From NCBI GenBank assembly GCA_027036655.1, contig JALWEC010000265.1, positions 1 through 11,074 on the forward strand: DNA of 11,074 bases, in the 5' to 3' direction. Each line of letters begins with the position of its first letter. Position 1 is the first letter of the stretch. The notes below the pieces were generated by a model that did not search any database, was not told the origin of the DNA, and worked only from the letters and a program-made list of their open reading frames with translations. This document shows positions 5,994 to 11,074 of this stretch, in pieces. The translations under genes were made by a program, and so were the position numbers. The stretch is from Melioribacteraceae bacterium. GTDB taxonomy: Bacteria > Bacteroidota > Ignavibacteria > Ignavibacteriales > Melioribacteraceae.

Positions 5994-6419
5994 ATGAGCG
6001 ACGATATTGAAAATGGCGGTCAGAACTTAGACGATTTGGCAAGTCAGATTGCCGGCGAAGGCGGCGGAGATTCCTCCTCGTCGGGAGACGAAATTTTAGG
6101 AAGCGTAGCCGATTTTCCGGAATTCGACGACTCTTTGCCAAGCTCAATTGCCGGAAACGATAAGCTTTCAATGCTGAAAGATTTAAAGCTGAATGTTTTT
6201 ATCGAATTGGGCAGAACAAAAATGGAAATCAAAGATATTCTGGATTTGGAACGCGGGTACGTTATCGAGCTTGATAAACTTGCCAGCGAACCGGTGGACG
6301 TTTTTGTGAACAACAAAAAAATAGCCGAAGGTGAAGTTGTCGTAATAGATAAACATTTCGGAATAAGAATTACGAACCTTGTTTCGGCTGAACAGAGAAT
6401 ACAAGGCATTCAGCAGTGA
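5994..6419 (+). CDS. fliN: flagellar motor switch protein FliN
   Basis: FliN forms the bottom of the C-ring and docks the FliH/FliI export ATPase and its cargo. The 141-residue product has an acidic, Gly/Ser-rich N-terminal extension (about 1-58) and a single SpoA domain (about 60-135), beginning MLKDLKLNVFIELGRTKMEI and ending near HFGIRITNLV. The start of this domain mirrors the FliM SpoA domain (KLNVxxExGRT), as known for these paralogous folds. It is the short FliN form, not the long FliY of Bacillota. The ATG follows the fliM stop with no gap and has a good AAGGAG (5982-5987) with a 6-nt spacer. Its stop overlaps the fliO start in GTGA (6416-6419). Confidence 0.95.
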   Translation: MSDDIENGGQNLDDLASQIAGEGGGDSSSSGDEILGSVADFPEFDDSLPSSIAGNDKLSMLKDLKLNVFIELGRTKMEIKDILDLERGYVIELDKLASEPVDVFVNNKKIAEGEVVVIDKHFGIRITNLVSAEQRIQGIQQ

Positions 6420-6760
6420 GCAGCGGCGATATAGTATATATTTTTATTGTTCTCGTTCTTTTGCTTGCTTCGGTTTACGTTGTTCTCTATTTCATGAAAA
6501 AAATGATGTTCAAGTTCGAGGGAGGGAAAGGTAATCAAATCCCGATTACCGTTGTCGCGGTTAAAGGGATTCTTCCGAAGCGGTACGTTTCCGTCGTAAA
6601 AGTTTTGGATAACTACTATGTGCTCGGAATCAGCGATTCGAACATTACGCTTTTAGATAAAGCTGACGCCGAAGCGATTAAAGATTATGATTCCCTGCAA
6701 TCGGATGAAGTAAATATGAGATTCGCGGACTTCTTGAAAAAGAGCTTGAAGAAAAAATGA
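6416..6760 (+). CDS. fliO: flagellar biosynthetic protein FliO (GTG start)
   Basis: FliO is a small membrane protein that helps assemble the FliP ring of the export gate. The 114-residue product has one hydrophobic segment at about residues 6-27 (VYIFIVLVLLLASVYVVLYF), then a basic stretch and a cytoplasmic beta-rich domain with PKRYVSVVKVLDNYYVLGIS followed by DSNITLLDKADAEAI, the usual FliO/FliZ pattern. It ends in a Lys-rich tail. The start is GTG at 6416, overlapping the fliN stop by 4 nt (GTGA), with AAGG (6403-6406) 9 nt upstream. The next in-frame ATG (Met27, at 6494) falls at the end of the membrane segment and would lose it, so GTG is preferred. Its location between fliN and fliP is standard and supports the call, since FliO is poorly conserved. 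Confidence 0.88.
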   Translation: MSSGDIVYIFIVLVLLLASVYVVLYFMKKMMFKFEGGKGNQIPITVVAVKGILPKRYVSVVKVLDNYYVLGISDSNITLLDKADAEAIKDYDSLQSDEVNMRFADFLKKSLKKK

Positions 6761-7536
6761 AGAAAAGTATTTTTATAATATTAACGGCTTTTTTTTTATT
6801 CGCATTCGCAAATGAAAATTACGCGCAGAATGCCACTAAACAGAAAGTAGGGCAAACCATAACTCTTCCCAATGTCGGGATTACTTTCGGTAACGGAAAC
6901 AGTTCCGATAACGTTTCCACAACTTTGGAGCTGCTGCTTCTCTTAACGGTTCTCTCACTCGCTCCTTCGATTCTGATTATGACGACATCCTTTTTGAGGA
7001 TAATAATCGTTTTCAATTTTCTGAAAACGGCGCTCGGTACCATGCAGAGTCCGCCCAACCAGTTGCTGGCGGGAATAGCGCTTTTCATAACTTTTTATAT
7101 TATGGCGCCGACTTGGAATAAGGTTTACGACGATGCCGTCAAGCCGTACATGGCAAAGGAGATTTCAATCGATTCGGCTTACACTGCCGGAATGGAGCCG
7201 GTAAGAGATTTTATGTTTCGTAACGTTCGGGATGAAGATCTTGAACTATTTCTCGGGATGGCTCACATGAACAAACCCGCGACAAGAAAGGAACTTCCGA
7301 CGTACGTTCTGATTCCCGCATTTGTCGTAGGCGAACTTCGAGCCGGTTTTGTGATAGGATTTTTCCTTTTTGTTCCTTTTGTGATGATGGATATGATTAT
7401 CGCGAGTATTTTAATGTCAATGGGAATGATGATGTTACCGCCTACATTAATATCGATGCCGTTTAAAATTCTCCTCTTCATATTGGTGAACGGGTGGGAT
7501 TTAATTATTTCATCATTGGTTAGGAGTTTTCAATGA
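6757..7536 (+). CDS. fliP: flagellar export gate protein FliP
   Basis: FliP forms the pentameric core of the FliP5-FliQ4-FliR1 export gate in the inner membrane. The 259-residue product begins with a cleavable-type signal peptide (MKK plus a hydrophobic run, likely cut near NYA-Q, residues 21-24), as is typical of FliP. The family signatures are LLTVLSLAPSILIMTTSFLR then IIIVFNFLKTALGTMQSPPN, and later TYVLIPAFVVGELRAGF and MMMLPPTLISMPFKILLFIL. Four membrane segments are visible after the signal peptide. The methionine-rich stretch near MSMGMMMLPP is normal for the gate plug region. The ATG overlaps the fliO stop in ATGA (6757-6760), and the end overlaps fliQ in the same way. Confidence 0.98.
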   Translation: MKKSIFIILTAFFLFAFANENYAQNATKQKVGQTITLPNVGITFGNGNSSDNVSTTLELLLLLTVLSLAPSILIMTTSFLRIIIVFNFLKTALGTMQSPPNQLLAGIALFITFYIMAPTWNKVYDDAVKPYMAKEISIDSAYTAGMEPVRDFMFRNVRDEDLELFLGMAHMNKPATRKELPTYVLIPAFVVGELRAGFVIGFFLFVPFVMMDMIIASILMSMGMMMLPPTLISMPFKILLFILVNGWDLIISSLVRSFQ

Positions 7537-7802
7537 ATCTCGATTTGGTAATAAGTTTGTTAACCGATGCATTTTATACGGTTCTGATAATACTGCTCCC
7601 GGTATTGGGCGCGGGGCTTATCGTCGGAATTTTAATCTCAATTTTTCAGGCTGCAACTTCAATTCAAGAGATGACGCTTACTTTCGTTCCTAAAATAATT
7701 ATTACGGCTGTAGTATTGATTTTAATGCTTCCTTTTATGGCTCATAAAATGATTGCCTTTACAAAAGAAGTGTTTGATCTGATGATAACTGTGGTAAAAT
7801 AA
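7533..7802 (+). CDS. fliQ: flagellar export gate protein FliQ
   Basis: FliQ is the 89-residue, two-membrane-helix subunit that wraps around the FliP-FliR core of the export gate. The sequence shows helix 1 (VLIILLPVLGAGLIVGILIS), the conserved loop IFQAATSIQEMTLTFVPKI, and helix 2 (IITAVVLILMLPFMAHKMI), the standard family layout at full length. The ATG overlaps the fliP stop in ATGA and has a clear AGGAG (7522-7526) with a 6-nt spacer inside the fliP 3' end. The stop shares one base with the fliR start (TAATG). Confidence 0.97.
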   Translation: MNLDLVISLLTDAFYTVLIILLPVLGAGLIVGILISIFQAATSIQEMTLTFVPKIIITAVVLILMLPFMAHKMIAFTKEVFDLMITVVK

Positions 7803-8578
7803 TGAACGTTTTGGTTTCGGATTTCGTCGTCGGCGTTTTGATGTTTCTGAGAATTGTCAGTCTGTTTTTTATTGCTCCGATTTTCAGCAACCAGGCGGTG
7901 CCCAAATATCTGAGATTATTGCTTGCGCTTGCAATTACGTATATAGTTTTTCTTACGGCGCCGGCAAAGCTTAATTTCGATTTCCAAAACAATTTGACGC
8001 TCCTATTCTTCATGGGAATTAAGGAAATAATTACCGGCGTTATAATGGGATTTATGCTCAATTTTGTTTTCTATGCGTTATCCTTGGCGGGGTATTTACT
8101 CAGCCGCGAAATAGGATTGATGATGGCAAATATGTTTGACCCGAGCGCGCAGAACCAGGATAATATTATGGGAGTTCTTTTTGTTTTCCTCGGTTTAATA
8201 ATTTTTCTGATTATAGGCGGGCATGAATATATTATCAAAAGCGTTGTATATTCGTTCCAATTTATTCCGCTCGGGAAGTTTACCTTCAGCGGTTCCGTAC
8301 TGCAGTTATTTATTAAATATTCCGCCGCAATATTTGTGTTATCGGTAAAAATCGCTTCGCCGTTAATTGTGGCGTTCTTTTTCGTGCATGTTGCCAGCGG
8401 AATAATTTCAAGAGTAAGTCCCTCCTTTCAAGTCTTTTTTGTTTTACTTCCCCTTAAACTGGGATTGGGCTTATTCTTAATGTTTTTGATGATTCCGGTA
8501 TTTGCATTTTCAATCAGAGATATTCTATCCGGCTATGAAGATAAATTATACGAACTATTAAAATTAATGGCGCAATAA
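7802..8578 (+). CDS. fliR: flagellar export gate protein FliR
   Basis: FliR is the single-copy subunit that closes the FliP/FliQ helical gate and helps recruit FlhB. The 258-residue product is hydrophobic throughout, with about six membrane segments. It carries family-typical motifs: FLRIVSLFFIAPIFSNQAVP near the N-terminus, GFMLNFVFYALSLAGYLLSR then EIGLMMANMFDPS in the middle, ASPLIVAFFFVHVASGIISR, and SPSFQVFFVLLPLKLGLGLF near the end. Length matches the family. It starts on the last base of the fliQ stop (TAATG) with no strong Shine-Dalgarno, so coupling to fliQ is likely. A 12-nt gap separates it from flhB. Confidence 0.96.
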   Translation: MNVLVSDFVVGVLMFLRIVSLFFIAPIFSNQAVPKYLRLLLALAITYIVFLTAPAKLNFDFQNNLTLLFFMGIKEIITGVIMGFMLNFVFYALSLAGYLLSREIGLMMANMFDPSAQNQDNIMGVLFVFLGLIIFLIIGGHEYIIKSVVYSFQFIPLGKFTFSGSVLQLFIKYSAAIFVLSVKIASPLIVAFFFVHVASGIISRVSPSFQVFFVLLPLKLGLGLFLMFLMIPVFAFSIRDILSGYEDKLYELLKLMAQ

Positions 8579-8590
8579 AAAGAGTGGGAA

Positions 8591-9676
8591 ATGGCAAAGG
8601 AAGCTGACGGACAGGAAAAGACCGAACAACCAACCGAGAAAAAACTGAGCGATGCTCGGGATAAAGGTCAGGCTCCTAAGAGTATGGAGGTCAATTCTCT
8701 CGGAATATTCTTTTTCGGGATAATTATTATCTATCTTTTTCGCGGGATGATCAGCAAAGATATTGCGCGGATGACGATAATGATTTTCAGTTCGCTCGAT
8801 AAATTAACTCTGAGCACCGATTTACTGCAGGTTTACGCTGTTAGCACAATGCTTTTTTATCTTAAAGTGCTTGCTCCTTTTTTTATTGTTTTGGTCATAG
8901 TTGCGCTTGCGGTCGGATTTGGCCAAGTCGGGGTTCGCCTTTCCCCGAAGGCGCTTATGCCGAAGTTCTCCAAATTAAATCCTCTGAAGGGATTTAAATC
9001 GAAGTTTTTCTCTGTCGAACCTTTGGTAGAATCATTAAAAAACCTGATTAAGGTAGTTGTTGTCGGGATGGTTTCCTATTGGCTTCTTTCCGATTTAATT
9101 CTTAATTCCGTCAATCTCGTAAGATTATCTATCCCGGAAATCGTTACTTATATGACTGATAATATCAGCTCCTTTTTATGGGAAATTTCCGCAGTTTATC
9201 TCGTTATTGCAGCCGCGGATTTTGTTTATCAGAAGCATAAGTTCAAAGAAGATATGAAGATGACAAAACAAGAAGTAAAGGAGGAAAATAAAAACACCGA
9301 GGGCGATCCTCACACGAAAGGAAGAATAAAATCCAAACAGATGGAAATAGCTCAGCGAAGAATGATGGCGGATGTCCCGACAGCGGATGTAGTGATTACC
9401 AACCCTACGCACTTTGCCGTGGCGCTGAAATATGAGATGGGTTCGCAAGGCGCTCCTAAGGTTGTCGCAAAAGGCGCCGACAGAGTTGCCCAAAAAATTA
9501 AGGAGATTGCCAAGGAAAACGGGGTGCCGTTGCACGAGAACGTAATGTTGGCACGGGCTTTGTATAAGTCTTGTGAGGTCGGGGAGGAAATTCCTGCGAC
9601 ATTATTTAAAGCGGTCGCCGAAGTTTTGGCGTATGTATTTAAACTTAAAAACAAGAAGAAAAAATCAATCGTATAA
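8591..9676 (+). CDS. flhB: flagellar export switch protein FlhB
   Basis: FlhB is the inner-membrane export component whose cytoplasmic domain sets substrate specificity; autocleavage and FliK contact switch export from hook to filament proteins. The 361 residues start with the typical EKTEQPTEKKLSDARDKGQ (9-27) and continue with four membrane segments between ~35 and 215. A charged linker follows with NTEGDPHTKGRIKSKQMEIA and RRMM, then the intact autocleavage site N271-P272-T273-H274 within VVITNPTHFAVALKYE. The C-terminal domain is complete and ends in a short Lys-rich tail. All key residues are present, so normal autocleavage is expected. The upstream GAGTGGGAA is a weak ribosome binding site at best. 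Confidence 0.98.
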   Translation: MAKEADGQEKTEQPTEKKLSDARDKGQAPKSMEVNSLGIFFFGIIIIYLFRGMISKDIARMTIMIFSSLDKLTLSTDLLQVYAVSTMLFYLKVLAPFFIVLVIVALAVGFGQVGVRLSPKALMPKFSKLNPLKGFKSKFFSVEPLVESLKNLIKVVVVGMVSYWLLSDLILNSVNLVRLSIPEIVTYMTDNISSFLWEISAVYLVIAAADFVYQKHKFKEDMKMTKQEVKEENKNTEGDPHTKGRIKSKQMEIAQRRMMADVPTADVVITNPTHFAVALKYEMGSQGAPKVVAKGADRVAQKIKEIAKENGVPLHENVMLARALYKSCEVGEEIPATLFKAVAEVLAYVFKLKNKKKKSIV

Positions 9677-9679
9677 CTG

Positions 9680-11074
9680 ATGAAGAAATTTTTTGAAAAT
9701 ACGGATATAGTTTTTGCTTTCGGAGTTCTGTTAATATTATCTCTGATGATATTGCCTCTTCCTCCGTTTATCCTTGATTTTCTTCTCTCGATTAATATAT
9801 CGCTCGCGCTTTTGGTGCTGGTCGTTTCGATTTACATAAAACGTCCTCTCGATTTATCCATTTTCCCCGGACTTTTGCTTATTCTGACTCTTTTTCGGCT
9901 CGGACTGAACATCAGCTCCACCCGTTTAATTCTGCTAAACGGCTACGCCGGAAAAATTATCGAAACATTCGGTTCGTTTGTTGTAGGCGGAAGTTATGTC
10001 GTCGGTTTTATCATTTTCTTAATTCTTTTGATTATTGAGTTTATCGTAATCGTTAAAGGCGCCACGCGTATTTCCGAAGTGGCGGCAAGATTTACTTTGG
10101 ACGCCATGCCCGGCAAGCAGATGGCGATTGACGCCGACCTTAACAGCGGATTGATAAACGAAGATCAGGCGAGAGAACGAAGAGACCAAATAAGGCGTGA
10201 AGCCGAGTTTTTCGGAGCAATGGACGGAGCAAGTAAGTTCGTAAAAGGGGATGCGATTGCCGGATTGATTATTACTTCAATTAATATTATCGGCGGACTT
10301 GTTATCGGCGTGATGCAGCTTGGAATGCCGATAACCGACGCGCTGCATACGTACACAATACTAACGATCGGCGACGGACTTGTTTCTCAGATACCGGCTT
10401 TGATTATCTCGGTTTCCACCGGAATGGTAGTAACAAAAGATTCCGACGACAGCTCGATGGATTCCAAATTCAAATTGCAGATGTTCAGCAATCCGCGTGT
10501 GCTCGGAGTTGTTGCCGCGGCTGTCTTCCTCTTTGCGTTTATCCCGGGAATGCCGACTTTGCCGTTTTTGTTCGTCGGACTTTCAGGCGGAGCGGCTTCA
10601 TTCTTTGTGAATAAAAAGAAGAATGAGGAACAAATCGAAGAAATTATCGATGAGGAAGAAGAGACGGAAGAACCGGAGGAAAAGGTTGAAGAATACCTTC
10701 AGGTTGATCCGATAGAAATTGAAATCGGGTACGGATTAATTTCGCTCGTTGATGAAAATCTCGGCGGAAATTTGTTTCAGAAGATTTCTTCCACAAGAAA
10801 ATATATCGCCCTTGAATACGGTGTTCTGGTTCCGCCCGTTAGGGTTCGCGATAATCTGCAGCTTAATCCGAATGAATATATAATTAAAATTAAGGGGAAT
10901 ATTGTTTCAAAGTATGAGATATTCAGCGACAGATATCTCGCGATGAATCCGGGATTGGTTGACGGGGATGTCAGCGGTGTTCCAACGCGCGATCCCGCTT
11001 TCGGTTTGGACGCGTACTGGATTTCCGAATCGGAAAAAGAGAAAGCGGAGCTTGCGGGCTATACGGTTGTCGAT
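9680..11074 (+). CDS. flhA: flagellar export gate protein FlhA, 3' partial
   Basis: FlhA is the largest export-gate membrane protein. It forms a nonamer that couples the proton motive force to export and docks chaperone-substrate complexes through its cytoplasmic domain. The frame is open from ATG 9680 to the window end: 465 codons of an expected ~690. Visible are the N-terminal membrane region, the loop signature RISEVAARFTLDAMPGKQMA followed by IDADLNSGLI (FHIPEP motif, core at residues 138-154), and KFVKGDAIAG. The Asp of this last motif (D191) is at the place of the Asp reported as essential in Salmonella FlhA. Further membrane segments run to about 310, then an unusually acidic linker (316-338, 15 of 23 residues Asp/Glu), and the start of the cytoplasmic domain. 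The ATG lies 3 nt after the flhB stop with no visible Shine-Dalgarno, suggesting coupling. Confidence 0.98.
   Translation, partial: MKKFFENTDIVFAFGVLLILSLMILPLPPFILDFLLSINISLALLVLVVSIYIKRPLDLSIFPGLLLILTLFRLGLNISSTRLILLNGYAGKIIETFGSFVVGGSYVVGFIIFLILLIIEFIVIVKGATRISEVAARFTLDAMPGKQMAIDADLNSGLINEDQARERRDQIRREAEFFGAMDGASKFVKGDAIAGLIITSINIIGGLVIGVMQLGMPITDALHTYTILTIGDGLVSQIPALIISVSTGMVVTKDSDDSSMDSKFKLQMFSNPRVLGVVAAAVFLFAFIPGMPTLPFLFVGLSGGAASFFVNKKKNEEQIEEIIDEEEETEEPEEKVEEYLQVDPIEIEIGYGLISLVDENLGGNLFQKISSTRKYIALEYGVLVPPVRVRDNLQLNPNEYIIKIKGNIVSKYEIFSDRYLAMNPGLVDGDVSGVPTRDPAFGLDAYWISESEKEKAELAGYTVVD

Noticed and set aside
6044..6409. 121-codon open frame on the - strand opposite fliN
   Set aside because: It is antisense to the fliN coding region, is rich in Ser/Pro/Ile as expected from a reversed acidic Gly/Ser stretch, and has no recognisable motif.
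6494..6496. Internal ATG (Met27) as an alternative fliO start
   Set aside because: Starting here would remove the single membrane segment that defines FliO. The GTG at 6416 overlaps the fliN stop in the usual coupled way.
9176..9535. 119-codon open frame on the - strand opposite flhB
   Set aside because: It covers the most conserved part of flhB, including the NPTH site. Its composition is explained by the flhB codons and there is no ribosome binding site or family match.
1..11074. Search for CRISPR arrays, tRNA or rRNA genes, insertion sequences, toxin-antitoxin pairs or phage genes
   Set aside because: Nothing of the kind is visible. Apart from the palindromic element the window is filled by one continuous flagellar gene set with uniform base composition.

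Overview
The window is a long run of flagellar genes, all on the + strand, covering the hook genes and the flagellar export gate: fliK (5' end outside the window), flgD, a TIGR02530-family flagellar protein, flgE, then fliL, fliM, fliN, fliO, fliP, fliQ, fliR, flhB and flhA (3' end outside the window). Every product was recognised from family motifs in the translated sequence. No gene is interrupted or frameshifted, and nothing on the - strand looks coding.

Organism (inference, moderate to low confidence): a motile, diderm-type bacterium with AT-leaning DNA. The order fliK-flgD-TIGR02530-flgE followed by fliL-fliM-fliN-fliO-fliP-fliQ-fliR-flhB-flhA is shared by deep-branching phyla. A short FliN rather than the long FliY argues against Bacillota. 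The lack of flbD-motA-motB between flgE and fliL argues against spirochaetes. An imperfect palindromic repeat containing a TTTGTCAtatTGAG...TGACAAA frame is reminiscent of intergenic repeats I associate with Ignavibacteria and related FCB-group genomes. That makes a flagellated Ignavibacteria/Chlorobiota-type organism a reasonable guess, but not a proven one.

Layout. Positions 1-2410 hold fliK, flgD and the TIGR02530 gene, tightly packed; these set up hook capping and hook length. Positions 2411-2516 are a short spacer with two hairpins, ending in a strong AGGAGG ahead of flgE (2517-4160), the hook subunit. Positions 4161-4513 are the only long non-coding stretch. It holds a ~160-bp imperfect palindrome with 28-30-nt arms, then a textbook intrinsic terminator, then ~130 bp that should contain the promoter of the next operon; one sigma-54-like candidate is visible. 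From 4514 to the window end, nine genes are packed with 0-12-nt gaps or 1-4-nt overlaps: the stator-associated FliL, the switch/C-ring proteins FliM and FliN, and the membrane export gate FliO, FliP, FliQ, FliR, FlhB and FlhA.

How they work together: FliP/FliQ/FliR (assembled with FliO), FlhB and FlhA form the type III export gate at the base of the flagellum. It exports FlgD (hook cap), FlgE (hook) and FliK (length ruler). FliK then acts on the autocleaved FlhB C-terminal domain to switch export from hook to filament substrates. FliM/FliN form the switch and cargo-docking ring, and FliL supports stator function. The least ordinary features are a tandem duplication of the hook D2 module in FlgE, the structured leader and terminator that bracket flgE, the palindromic repeat, and the poorly characterised TIGR02530 protein. 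I found no sign of a wholly new system.
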